Source: Actimicrobium sp. CCC2.4
GTDB taxonomy: Bacteria; Pseudomonadota; Gammaproteobacteria; Burkholderiales; Burkholderiaceae_D
Reading direction: 5' to 3'
Length of the DNA stretch: 64,000 nucleotides
Assembly: GCF_034347385.1 (NCBI RefSeq)
Contig: NZ_CP133777.1
Span: 2,542,001-2,606,000, forward strand
In this document: in pieces, positions 28,393 through 36,823 of the stretch
How positions within the stretch are numbered: position 1 is the first letter of the stretch
Layout of the letters: every line of letters starts with the position of its first letter
Notes under the pieces: model-generated
Database searches by the model: none
What the model was told of the DNA's origin: nothing
The model's input: the letters and a program-made list of their open reading frames with translations, nothing else
Position numbers and translations under genes: made by a program

Positions 28393-28410
28393 GACTGCCA
28401 GATGGCAGTC
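28393..28410. promoter_or_regulatory. Palindromic activator site (probable FisR-type upstream activating sequence)
   Basis: GACTGCCA-GA-TGGCAGTC, a perfect 8-bp inverted repeat with a 2-base centre. It sits about 105 bp upstream of the -12 of the tauE-side sigma-54 promoter and 40 bases before the activator gene start, so it could also mediate autoregulation. A matching palindrome lies at 32208-32224. Confidence 0.8.
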
Positions 28411-28450
28411 CGCCTTGACAGTCATGGCAGCACCAGCACATAGTCTGCCC

Positions 28451-29764
28451 ATGCCAAATACTCCCTCCAGCAAAGACGACACGCCCCTGCCGCGCGTGTC
28501 CCAGGTCCAGTCACTGGTCTCCTTCCTCGAACACGAGCCGCATCCGATGATCGTGCTCGACCCCGACTACAACATCCTCGCCGCCAACACCGCTTACCAG
28601 CGCCAGTTCGCCAGCGTCGGCAAGCCCTTCATCGGCCACAAGTGCTATCAGGTCTCGCATCACTACGACGTACCGTGCGACCAGGCCGGCGAACATTGCC
28701 CGATGAAAAAAGCGCAGGAGTTGCGCGGCCCTGATCGTGTCCTGCACATCCACCACACACCGCGCGGCCCCGAACATGTCGATGTCGAATTACGCCCCAT
28801 CCTCGACGGGGACGGCGTCATCACCGCCTACGTCGAACGGCTGGCGGTGGTGCGCAGCGTCTCGGCACAGCCCAGCGACGATGGTCTGGTCGGACGTTCG
28901 CCGGCTTTTAATGCTGCGCTGTCGGCATTGCAGCGGGTCGCGCCATCGATGCTGCCGGTGCTGTTGCTCGGCGAATCCGGCACCGGCAAGGAACTGTTTG
29001 CACGCGCCGTCCATGAAGCCAGCGAACGCGCCAGCGGCCCGTTCGTGGTCGTCGATTGCTCGGGACTGACCGAGACGCTGTTCGAGAGCGAACTGTTCGG
29101 CCACGAAAAAGGTGCATTCACCGGTGCCACCGCACGCAAGCCGGGGCTGGTCGAAACCGCGCAAGACGGCACGCTGTTTCTCGATGAAATCGGCGACGTC
29201 CCGCTGGGCATGCAGGTCAAGCTGCTGCGGCTGATCGAGTCCGGCACCTATCGCCGCGTCGGCAGCATCGACACGTTGCACGCCAATTTCCGGCTGGTCG
29301 CGGCGACCCACAAGCCGCTTGAAGCCATGATGACGCGCGGCGAATTCCGCCAGGATTTGTACTACCGCATCAGCGCATTTCCGATCGTGCTGCCACCGTT
29401 GCGCGAGCGCGCCGACGATATCGCGCTGCTGGTCAATTCCTTCCTGCAGCGCGCGGAGGCCGGCAAGCGCACGCTGACCATCGAACCGGATGCGCTGGTC
29501 CAGCTGCAGCAGCGCGACTGGCCCGGCAACATCCGCGAATTACGCAATGTGCTGGAGCGCGCACGCCTGTTTGCCGACGATGGCGTGATCCGGTCGACGT
29601 ATCTGCCGGATGCGCCGCGTTCGCCGGCCGTGGTGGCGGACGGCGGGGCCACGCTGGCAACCCTGCTGGCGAGCTTCAAGGGAACCCGCAGTGAACTCGC
29701 CGCCAGCCTGCGCATCAGCGAACGGACTTTATACCGGCGTCTGAAGGAACAAGGTCTGGCCTGA
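28451..29764 (+). CDS. fisR: Sigma-54-dependent reactive-sulfur regulator, FisR-like
   Basis: A 437-residue enhancer-binding protein. The N-terminal PAS-like sensor holds Cys65, Cys76 and Cys83; the spacing of 11 and 7 matches the three sensing cysteines (53/64/71) that I recall for Cupriavidus FisR, which responds to polysulfide. The central AAA+ domain has Walker A GESGTGKE, the sigma-54 contact loop GAFTGA and Walker B LFLDEIGD. The C-terminal Fis-type helix-turn-helix ends [20 protein letters not shown] 28451 is preferred by homology length; no strong Shine-Dalgarno is seen, and ATG 28424 is an alternative. It probably activates both nearby sigma-54 promoters through the GACTGCCA palindromes. 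Confidence 0.85.
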   Translation: MPNTPSSKDDTPLPRVSQVQSLVSFLEHEPHPMIVLDPDYNILAANTAYQRQFASVGKPFIGHKCYQVSHHYDVPCDQAGEHCPMKKAQELRGPDRVLHIHHTPRGPEHVDVELRPILDGDGVITAYVERLAVVRSVSAQPSDDGLVGRSPAFNAALSALQRVAPSMLPVLLLGESGTGKELFARAVHEASERASGPFVVVDCSGLTETLFESELFGHEKGAFTGATARKPGLVETAQDGTLFLDEIGDVPLGMQVKLLRLIESGTYRRVGSIDTLHANFRLVAATHKPLEAMMTRGEFRQDLYYRISAFPIVLPPLRERADDIALLVNSFLQRAEAGKRTLTIEPDALVQLQQRDWPGNIRELRNVLERARLFADDGVIRSTYLPDAPRSPAVVADGGATLATLLASFKGTRSELAASLRISERTLYRRLKEQGLA

Positions 29765-29848
29765 GCCGACCCTCGCCATCGCACGGAACGCTCAGGCTCT
29801 CATGACCTGTTAGCCTGACCACCCCTACACCTTGAAAATGGAACGCCA

Positions 29849-30229
29849 ATGAAAACCGCTCATGAACTGGTCGCTGCCGCAAAAACCCGCATCCGCGAAG
29901 TCGCCCTCGATGACGCCGAACCGGCTGTTCGCGCTGCCGATGTGGTCCTCGATGTACGCGAAGTCGATGAATACGCTGCCGGTCATATCCCGGGTGCGCT
30001 GGCGATCTCGCGCGGGATGATGGAATTCACGATGAGCAGCAAACCCGAGTTTGCCAGGCCCGACCTGAATATCGTCCTGTACTGCAAAACCGGCGGTCGT
30101 GCCGCACTGGCCGCGTCGGCCCTGCTCGACATGGGCTACCGCAACGTGCAATCGATCGCCGGTGGCTACGATGGCTGGCGTGATGCCGGCAAAGCGGTCA
30201 CGACGACGGCCCTGCCCGACTTCGACTGA
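29849..30229 (+). CDS. Rhodanese-domain sulfurtransferase
   Basis: A 126-residue single rhodanese domain. The active loop is CKTGGR with the persulfide-carrying Cys79; the DVRE segment and GGYDGW near the end are family landmarks. There is no signal peptide, so it is cytoplasmic. Single-domain rhodaneses move sulfane sulfur between glutathione persulfide, thiosulfate and sulfite. GGA lies just ahead of the ATG. It is 84 bases after the regulator gene and followed by a TlpA-like gene in the same direction, within the persulfide cluster. Confidence 0.9.
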   Translation: MKTAHELVAAAKTRIREVALDDAEPAVRAADVVLDVREVDEYAAGHIPGALAISRGMMEFTMSSKPEFARPDLNIVLYCKTGGRAALAASALLDMGYRNVQSIAGGYDGWRDAGKAVTTTALPDFD

Positions 30230-30295
30230 CTGCATACACATTCTTTTTAAAACTTCCTCCCCCGGCATGCTCGCCGGAAAGCCGGCAGCCGCCTG

Positions 30296-31114
30296 ATGCT
30301 CAACGTCAGCCTCGGCCCCTTGACGATGCAGGTCAGTCACCTGCAGCTGGCGCTGTCGTTGCTGATCGCCGCCGGCGTCGGTCATCTGGTCGGCCGTCGC
30401 CAGCGTGTCGGCATCGTCGATACGCTGACCGCGATGTTGCTGGTGGCGCTGCTGGCCGCACGGCTGGTGTTCGTACTGATGTGGTTTGAGCAGTACCGGC
30501 AAGCGCCTTGGACCATTCTCGATATCCGGGATGGCGGCTTCGAGCGCTGGACTGGTGTCGCTGTCGCGCTGCTATTCGTGCTGTGGCGCGGCTGGCGCGC
30601 GCCGGTCTTGCGCCGTCCGCTGGCGCTGGGCTTGCTCGCGGGGGTGCTGGCATGGAGCACGTCCGGCGCGCCGGGCATGTTGCGCATGACGACGCGGGCA
30701 CCGCTGCCGGACGTGGCGCTGACCACACTGGCAGGCACGCCGACCACGCTGGCGGCACTGGCCGGTGGCAAACCGATGGTGGTTAATTTGTGGGCCAGCT
30801 GGTGTCCGCCCTGCCGGCGTGAAATGCCGGTGCTGTCAGCGGCGCAGCAGCGCGAACCCGGCATCACCTTTGTCTTCGTCAATCAGGGCGAAAACGCCGG
30901 CATCGCCGCCAGTTATCTGGCTGCCGAATCGTTCGTGCTGACCAATATCGTGCTCGACCGCGGCACCTTGCTGGGCAAGGCCATCGGCTCGACCGCCCTG
31001 CCGACCACGCTGTTCTACGATGCCGGCGGACGGCTGGTCGATACGCATCTGGGGGCGCTGTCGGCGGCTTCGCTGGCGAGCAAATTGCAACGGCTGCAGG
31101 ACAACGATTTGTAG
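30296..31114 (+). CDS. TlpA-like thiol-disulfide oxidoreductase with Lgt-like membrane N-terminus
   Basis: A 272-residue protein. The first 125 residues form about four helices and contain a stretch (AARLVFVLMWFEQY ... RDGGFERWTG) recalling part of prolipoprotein diacylglyceryl transferase, but far too short to be that enzyme. Residues about 135-270 are a periplasmic thioredoxin-fold domain with active site WCPPC (Cys170, Cys173) and the cis-proline segment ALPTT. Such proteins reduce periplasmic disulfides or cytochrome c apoproteins. The start at 30296 has only a weak ribosome-binding site. It follows the rhodanese gene by 66 bases. Confidence 0.82.
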   Translation: MLNVSLGPLTMQVSHLQLALSLLIAAGVGHLVGRRQRVGIVDTLTAMLLVALLAARLVFVLMWFEQYRQAPWTILDIRDGGFERWTGVAVALLFVLWRGWRAPVLRRPLALGLLAGVLAWSTSGAPGMLRMTTRAPLPDVALTTLAGTPTTLAALAGGKPMVVNLWASWCPPCRREMPVLSAAQQREPGITFVFVNQGENAGIAASYLAAESFVLTNIVLDRGTLLGKAIGSTALPTTLFYDAGGRLVDTHLGALSAASLASKLQRLQDNDL

Positions 31115-31162
31115 GGTGCGCACGGTCTCTTGTGCTCGCGCGCGCCCCGGATACGTGGCCAA

Positions 31163-32050
31163 TCAACCCACCACGTTGAGCGGGATTTTCAGGTAGCGCA
31201 CACCGTTGGCTTCCGGCTCCGGCAAATGACCGGCGCGCATGTTGACCTGCACCGATGGCAGGATCAGCGTCGGCATCGCCAGCGTCGCGTCGCGTGCAGT
31301 ACGCATCGTCACGAACGCCGCTTCGGTGATGCCGTTGCGCACATGGATGTTGTGGGCGCGCTGGTCCGCCACGGTGCTGACGAAGCGGACCTCGCGTCCG
31401 CCCGGCAGATAGTCGTGGCACATGTATAGCAGCGTGTCGGCCGGCAAGCTGAGTACCTTGTTGATCGACTTGAACAAGGTGCGCGCATCGCCACCCGGAA
31501 AATCGCAGCGCGCAGTGCCGTAGTCGGGCATGAACAGCGTATCGCCGACGAAGGCCGCGCGTTGACCGGCCTCGCCGGTCACGTAAGTCATGCAGGCCGG
31601 CGTATGACCCGGCGTATGCATCGCACGGCACGGGATGGTCCCGATCAGGAAACTTTCTTCATCGTCGAACAAATGGTCGAACTGGCTACCGTCGCGGGCG
31701 AAGTCGGCGCCGGCATGAAACAGTTCGCCGAATACTTGCTGGACGGCGGTGATCGGCGCCCCGATGCCGATCTTGCCGCCCAGTTGGCGCTGCAGATACG
31801 GTGCGGCGGACAGGTGATCTGCATGGGCATGGGTTTCAAGAATCCATTGCACGCCGGCGTCCAGTTCGCGTACCCGGGCGATCAGTTTGTCAGCTGACCG
31901 GGTACTGGTGCGGCCGGATTTGGGATCGTAATCGAGCACGCTGTCGATCAGCGCGCATTGGCGGCTCGATGGGTCAAAGGCCAGATAGCTGACGGTCCAG
32001 GTGTCGGGATCGAAGTGGCCTTCGATATGCAGTCGTGCGGGAATGGTCAT
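31163..32050 (-). CDS. MBL-fold persulfide dioxygenase-like protein (Blh/ETHE1 related)
   Basis: A 295-residue metallo-beta-lactamase-fold protein with THAHADH (73-79), His145 in HTPGHT and Asp170 in FVGDTLF, the ligand set of persulfide dioxygenases, which oxidise glutathione persulfide to sulfite. The N-terminal segment YLAFDPSSRQCALIDSVLDYDP is typical of the Blh/PDO group rather than glyoxalase II. Its own sigma-54 promoter is at 32109-32123 with the palindrome 32208-32224 upstream, the same arrangement as at tauE. Regulator, rhodanese, dioxygenase and exporter thus make one sulfur-detoxification unit. No sulfide:quinone reductase is in the window. Confidence 0.87.
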   Translation of the reverse strand: MTIPARLHIEGHFDPDTWTVSYLAFDPSSRQCALIDSVLDYDPKSGRTSTRSADKLIARVRELDAGVQWILETHAHADHLSAAPYLQRQLGGKIGIGAPITAVQQVFGELFHAGADFARDGSQFDHLFDDEESFLIGTIPCRAMHTPGHTPACMTYVTGEAGQRAAFVGDTLFMPDYGTARCDFPGGDARTLFKSINKVLSLPADTLLYMCHDYLPGGREVRFVSTVADQRAHNIHVRNGITEAAFVTMRTARDATLAMPTLILPSVQVNMRAGHLPEPEANGVRYLKIPLNVVG

Positions 32051-32108
32051 GGCATGGCTCCGGAAAAAGCGGGTTCGGCTAAGGATGGATCAAGTATTTC
32101 AAGTATTT

Positions 32109-32123
32109 GCAATAACCATACCA
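32109..32123 (-). promoter_or_regulatory. Sigma-54 promoter of the persulfide dioxygenase-like gene
   Basis: The minus strand reads TGGTATGGTTATTGC with correct -24/-12 spacing. It shares TGGTA and TTATTGC with the other sigma-54 site at 28296-28310. The start point would fall near 32097, about 47 bases before the ATG at 32050. Confidence 0.8.
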
Positions 32124-32207
32124 GTCCGTCCGCCCTGACAGCGCAGGTAGTTTCCGGCGGAAACAGGCCGATCCGCCGGCGACTCCCGGCTATGCCGGTG
32201 CGCACAC

Positions 32208-32224
32208 GACTGCCAATGGCAGTC
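32208..32224. promoter_or_regulatory. Palindromic activator site, second copy
   Basis: GACTGCCA-A-TGGCAGTC: the same inverted repeat as at 28393-28410, here with a one-base centre, about 106 bp upstream of the -12 of the promoter at 32109-32123. A further half-site-like GGTGGCAGT follows at about 32237-32245. Confidence 0.8.
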
Positions 32225-32353
32225 GGCGCTGTCGCCGGTGGCAGTGCATTGGCTGAAGTACGCGACGAATCCGTCAGCACCACCGGTTACACTCAGCGTC
32301 CGTTCGAGGATATCCGTCACCACAAAACCGCCCTACTCCGGAGATAAATTTTC

Positions 32354-33319
32354 ATGCTCATCAATTGCGTCGCCTACCAGGAAGGCAAGAAGCTGCGCGA
32401 CGTTCCCGTCGAAGACATCAGCGAACACATCAAAATTCCGGATTGCATGGTCTGGGTCGCATTGAAAGAGGCGGAACCGGCGGAACTCGAACAGATGCGC
32501 CACGAATTCGGCTTGCATGAGTTGGCCGTAGAAGATGCGCTATCCGGACATCAACGACCGAAAATTGAAGAGTACGGTGACTCGCTCTTTGCGGTCATGC
32601 ATTCCATCGAACTGGTGGAGGGGAAATTGCATGTCGGTGAAGTCGATGTGTTTGTCGGGGAAAACTATGTCCTTTCCACGCGCAGCCGCTCTCAATTGGG
32701 GTTCCTCGGTGTCCGCGAGCGCTGCGAGCGCGAACCGCACCAGCTCAAGCAAGGTCCGGCCTTCGTCTTGTATGCCTTGATGGACGCGGTAGTTGATCGC
32801 TACTTCCCGGTCCTTGAGGCGCTGGAAGCAGAACTCGAAACGATAGAAGAAAACATCTTCATCAAAGGCGCGCAGCGCGCCAATGTCGAACGGCTCTATG
32901 AACTCAAACGCAAGGTGGTCACGCTCAGGCACGCGGTCGCGCCATTGATGGAAGCGGTCGGAAAACTGGACGGCGGCCGGGTGCCGCCGATTTGCGTGAA
33001 TTCAAAAGAATACTTCCGCGATGTCCATGATCATCTTTCGCGGATCAACATGTCGATCGATGCGATCCGCGACACCATCGGCATTGCCATCCAGGTCAAC
33101 CTGGCCATGGTGAGCATCGATGAAAGTGAAGTGAACAAACGGCTCGCAGGATGGGCGGCGATTTTTGCGGTGGCCACGGCCTTTTTCGGTGTCTGGGGCA
33201 TGAATTTCCAGCACATGCCCGAGCTGCAATGGACCTACGGGTATCCGGTCGCGCTGGCTATCGTGGCGACCGTGTGCGGCTACTTGTATTACCGCTTCAA
33301 GAAATCGGGTTGGCTGTAG
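32354..33319 (+). CDS. corA: Magnesium/cobalt transporter CorA
   Basis: A 321-residue CorA. The large N-terminal cytoplasmic domain contains the long helix region (about 150-250); two C-terminal helices are separated by the selectivity signature GMN within FGVWGMNFQHMPE. The tail YYRFKKSGWL is basic, as expected for the inner side. It forms pentameric Mg2+ channels. GGAG is 11 bases ahead of the ATG. The gene diverges from the persulfide dioxygenase gene, with about 300 bases between, and is convergent with trmJ. Confidence 0.93.
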   Translation: MLINCVAYQEGKKLRDVPVEDISEHIKIPDCMVWVALKEAEPAELEQMRHEFGLHELAVEDALSGHQRPKIEEYGDSLFAVMHSIELVEGKLHVGEVDVFVGENYVLSTRSRSQLGFLGVRERCEREPHQLKQGPAFVLYALMDAVVDRYFPVLEALEAELETIEENIFIKGAQRANVERLYELKRKVVTLRHAVAPLMEAVGKLDGGRVPPICVNSKEYFRDVHDHLSRINMSIDAIRDTIGIAIQVNLAMVSIDESEVNKRLAGWAAIFAVATAFFGVWGMNFQHMPELQWTYGYPVALAIVATVCGYLYYRFKKSGWL

Positions 33320-33427
33320 CTGACGACGCCTGGTCGGGGCGGAGCACAGGCAGTTTCATCAACCGCAGCCGGTGCATTCGGTGCATTGCCCTGCGGTTAT
33401 TGCACTCTACGAATGCTGTGCGTCGCG

Positions 33428-34186
33428 TTAGCTGCAACGCGCCAGAATCTGCTTGGCAATACCGCGCAGGATGTTGACTTCTTCTGTCTCGAGGCCGGTG
33501 CGGGCAAATAGCCGCTTGAGGCGTGGCATCAGTTTTTTCGGGCTGTCGGGTTTCAGGAAATCGATCGCCACCAATGCCTGTTCCAGATGCTGGTACATGC
33601 CTTCGACTTGCGTCAGGCTGGCGGCGTCGCCCTGAAAACCGACCCCGCTGGCGACTTGCCCGTCATCGCCCAGCGCCGCCATCCGGCATTCATACGCCAG
33701 CACCTGCACGGCCTGTCCGAGGTTCAGTGACGAGTACGCCGGATTGGCCGGAATATTGATCAGCACATTGCACTTCTCGACGATTTCGTTGGGCAAGCCG
33801 AAGCGCTCGTTGCCCAGCACCAGCGCGACGCGCAGCGCGGCGTTGCCCGCAACCTCATCAGCAAACCTGCGCGGCCCGGTCACCGGCGGCGAAAACTCGC
33901 GCAGGCGGGCACTGACCGCTGCGGCGTAATTGCAATCGACCAGTGCCTCCTCGATCGAGCCGACGATGCGCGCATTGGCCAGCACATCCTGTGCGCCACT
34001 GGCAAAGGCAACCGCCTCGTCCTGCTGCGCGGCGTCCGCAAAACGCGGATTGACAAGCACCAGATCCGTGAATCCCATGGTCTTCATGGCCCGTGCGGCA
34101 GCACCGATATTGCCGGGCCGGCTGGTCTCGACCAGGACAAAACGCAGGCGAGTAAAAAGAGACGTGTCGATTTGGGCAGTGTTCAT
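33428..34186 (-). CDS. trmJ: tRNA (cytidine/uridine-2'-O-)-methyltransferase TrmJ
   Basis: A 252-residue SPOUT methyltransferase for the 2'-O position of tRNA residue 32. The N-terminal VLVETSRPGNIGAAARAMKTMG motif, the middle VLGNERFGLPNE and the knot segment INIPANPAYSSLNLGQAVQV are all present, followed by the C-terminal helical extension characteristic of TrmJ. It is divergent from suhB, a gene order common in Burkholderiales. Confidence 0.94.
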   Translation of the reverse strand: MNTAQIDTSLFTRLRFVLVETSRPGNIGAAARAMKTMGFTDLVLVNPRFADAAQQDEAVAFASGAQDVLANARIVGSIEEALVDCNYAAAVSARLREFSPPVTGPRRFADEVAGNAALRVALVLGNERFGLPNEIVEKCNVLINIPANPAYSSLNLGQAVQVLAYECRMAALGDDGQVASGVGFQGDAASLTQVEGMYQHLEQALVAIDFLKPDSPKKLMPRLKRLFARTGLETEEVNILRGIAKQILARCS

Positions 34187-34301
34187 TTAAAATGGCGCCA
34201 TTCGCGGCACGTTAGAGGGTTAGACGATGCTGCATCGCTCATTAATTTCAATTTAGGTGGTCCGTCCGATGGTGGCGGCTCGCCATTTTAACGGAACCGC
34301 T

Positions 34302-35096
34302 ATGAATCCCTTCCTCAATACCGCGATCAAGGCCGCGCGTCGCGCCGCTGCGGTCATCAACCGTGCTTCCTTCGACCTCGACCGCGTCAAGTACGTCGAA
34401 AAAGCCCCGAACGATTTCGTCACCGAAGTCGACCAGGCCGCCGAGCAAACGATCATAGAGATTCTGACCAACGCCTATCCGACTCACGCCATCCTCGCCG
34501 AAGAGTCCGGCGCTTCCGACAATCTGCACGACGACAACGAAAACGTCTGGATCATCGATCCGCTCGACGGCACTACCAATTTTATCCACGGCTTCCCGCA
34601 ATACTGCGTCTCGATCGCGCTGCAGCAGCGCGGCGTCATCACGCAAGCGGTGATCTACGACCCGACCCGCAACGACCTGTTCACCGCCTCCAAGGGCGCA
34701 GGGGCCTACCTCAACGACAAGCGCCTGCGCGTCGGCAAACGTGACCGGCTGCAGGATGCGCTGATCGGCACCGGCTTCCCGTTCCGCAACATGCAAGGCC
34801 TCGAAGAGTACATCGACATGTTCCGCATCATGACCCAGAAGTGCGCCGGTTTGCGTCGCCCGGGTGCCGCTGCGCTGGACCTGGCGTATGTCGCCGCCGG
34901 CCGTCTGGATGGCTTTTTCGAGAAGGGTTTAAAGCCATGGGACATGGCAGCCGGCTCACTGATGGTGACCGAGTCCGGCGGCATCGTCGGCACCTTCGCC
35001 GGCGAATCCGACTACCTGTACAAGGATGAAGTCATCGCCGGTTCGCCGAAGATCTTCGCGCAAATGGTCGCCGCACTGGGCCCGTTCGCCAAGTAG
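34302..35096 (+). CDS. suhB: Inositol-1-monophosphatase family protein SuhB
   Basis: A 264-residue Mg2+-dependent phosphatase. The metal site is shown by [21 protein letters not shown] and, near the C-terminus, KPWDMAAG. SuhB hydrolyses inositol phosphates and also joins ribosomal RNA antitermination complexes. ATG 34302 (ACGGAA ahead) is chosen over an earlier methionine that would add 15 atypical residues. Confidence 0.93.
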   Translation: MNPFLNTAIKAARRAAAVINRASFDLDRVKYVEKAPNDFVTEVDQAAEQTIIEILTNAYPTHAILAEESGASDNLHDDNENVWIIDPLDGTTNFIHGFPQYCVSIALQQRGVITQAVIYDPTRNDLFTASKGAGAYLNDKRLRVGKRDRLQDALIGTGFPFRNMQGLEEYIDMFRIMTQKCAGLRRPGAAALDLAYVAAGRLDGFFEKGLKPWDMAAGSLMVTESGGIVGTFAGESDYLYKDEVIAGSPKIFAQMVAALGPFAK

Positions 35097-35273
35097 AAAT
35101 TTGTCGCTGCGTGACCGGTCAGTGCCGGTCCCGTCCGCAAGCACTGCTATACTCCGGCCACGCGGCACATCGTCCAGTCTACTTGCCGCTGTCTATCCGA
35201 CCCACGCATCCTAATCCGTTTGCCTGCGACTGGCGCCGCTGTGGCGACAGGCCAATTTCTCTATAAAGTCCTT

Positions 35274-36614
35274 ATGTCATTTGCTCAACTCGGCCTGTCG
35301 GCCGATATCGTGCGCGCCGTCACCGAACACGGCTATACCATTCCGACCCCGATTCAGGCACAGGCGATTCCCGCCGTCCTGCTCGGTGGCGACCTGCTCG
35401 CCGGTGCGCAAACCGGTACCGGCAAAACCGCCGGTTTCACGCTGCCGCTGCTGCACCGCCTGTCGACCAGCACGACGGCACCGACCACCAACACCGCTAC
35501 CCGCCCTATCCGCGCACTGATCCTGGCCCCGACGCGCGAACTCGCTGCGCAGGTCGAGGAAAGCGTCCGCACCTACGGCAAATACCTGAAACTGACCTCG
35601 ACCGTGATCTTCGGCGGCGTCGGCATCAACCCGCAAATCAAGATGCTCAAGCACGGCGTTGACATCCTCGTCGCCACGCCGGGCCGCTTGCTCGACCACA
35701 TGGGCCAGGGCACGGTCAATCTGTCGCAGGTCGAAATCCTGATCCTCGACGAAGCCGACCGCATGCTCGACATGGGCTTCATCAAGGACATCAAGAAAGT
35801 CCTCGCCGTGCTGCCGAAAAAGCGCCAGAACCTGCTGTTCTCGGCCACTTTTTCGGAAGAGATCAAGACGCTGGCCGATGGCTTGCTGAATGCGCCAAAG
35901 ATGATCGAAGTCGCGCGCCGCAATTCGACGGTCGAAATCATCGCCCAGAAAATTTATCCGGTCGACCGCGACAAGAAACACCCGCTGCTGGCGCACCTGA
36001 TCAAGACCAACAACTGGCCGCAAGTGCTGGTGTTTACGCGCACCAAGCACGGTGCCAACAAGCTCGTCGAGCAACTCGAAAAAGACGGCATCAGCGGCAT
36101 GGCGATCCACGGTAACAAGAGCCAGTCGGCCCGTACCAAGGCACTTGCCGAGTTCAAGGATGGCAAGCTGCAAGTGCTGGTCGCCACCGACATCGCCGCG
36201 CGCGGTATCGACATCGACCAGTTGCCACACGTGGTCAACTACGACTTGCCGAACGTCCCGGAAGATTACGTCCATCGCATCGGCCGTACCGGTCGTGCCG
36301 GCGCCACCGGCGAAGCGGTCTCGCTGGTCTGCGTCGACGAACACGAAATGCTGCGTGACATCGAAAAACTGATCAAGCGCGAATTGCCAAAAGAAGTCGT
36401 GCCCGGCTTCGAGCCGGACCCGAATGCCCGCGCCCAGCCGATCCAGCTGCGCAGCGGCAATGGCGGCGGCGGACGCGGTCAGCCGCAAGGCCGTACTGCT
36501 GTCGTCAAGACGCGTGTTTCGCCAACGGCCAAGCCACAAGGCGGCGGTCCATCGAAGAGCTTCGGTACGACCAAGACATCGGCACCGCGTCGTTCCGGTG
36601 GTCGTGGCCGCTAA
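35274..36614 (+). CDS. rhlE: DEAD-box ATP-dependent RNA helicase, RhlE type
   Basis: A 446-residue helicase. Motifs in order: Q motif [39 protein letters not shown], then ARGIDI and [10 protein letters not shown]. The C-terminus beyond about residue 380 is a low-complexity Arg/Gly/Pro-rich RNA-binding tail, usual for RhlE. The start at ATG 35274 fits the family N-terminus MSFAQLGL. It probably acts in ribosome assembly or RNA decay. A perfect hairpin follows the gene. Confidence 0.93.
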   Translation: MSFAQLGLSADIVRAVTEHGYTIPTPIQAQAIPAVLLGGDLLAGAQTGTGKTAGFTLPLLHRLSTSTTAPTTNTATRPIRALILAPTRELAAQVEESVRTYGKYLKLTSTVIFGGVGINPQIKMLKHGVDILVATPGRLLDHMGQGTVNLSQVEILILDEADRMLDMGFIKDIKKVLAVLPKKRQNLLFSATFSEEIKTLADGLLNAPKMIEVARRNSTVEIIAQKIYPVDRDKKHPLLAHLIKTNNWPQVLVFTRTKHGANKLVEQLEKDGISGMAIHGNKSQSARTKALAEFKDGKLQVLVATDIAARGIDIDQLPHVVNYDLPNVPEDYVHRIGRTGRAGATGEAVSLVCVDEHEMLRDIEKLIKRELPKEVVPGFEPDPNARAQPIQLRSGNGGGGRGQPQGRTAVVKTRVSPTAKPQGGGPSKSFGTTKTSAPRRSGGRGR

Positions 36615-36642
36615 AAACCACGCCAGCAAAACAGCCTGACCG

Positions 36643-36664
36643 GGTGAAGGCGCAAGCCTTCACC
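36643..36664 (+). terminator. Hairpin downstream of rhlE
   Basis: A perfect 9-bp stem GGTGAAGGC/GCCTTCACC with a GCAA tetraloop, 29 bases after the rhlE stop. The T-run is displaced (about 36679-36683), so termination strength is uncertain. Confidence 0.55.
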
Positions 36665-36823
36665 TGACTGCAGCACCGGATTTTTCGCTACACTGCCCGC
36701 ACCAGAGGACCAGACACTTCCGTTTATCATGCGACCAAGCGCACCGCCTTCCCCGTTTTCGCCCGGCACACCACGCAGCGTTCGTGGCCGCGCGCTCACG
36801 TGCTGCTGGCAGCGAGGCGCGGC

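Noticed and set aside
33361-33398. Inverted repeat AACCGCAG/CTGCGGTT between corA and trmJ as terminator
   Set aside because: 8-bp arms with a 22-base loop and no T-run; not convincing as a rho-independent terminator.
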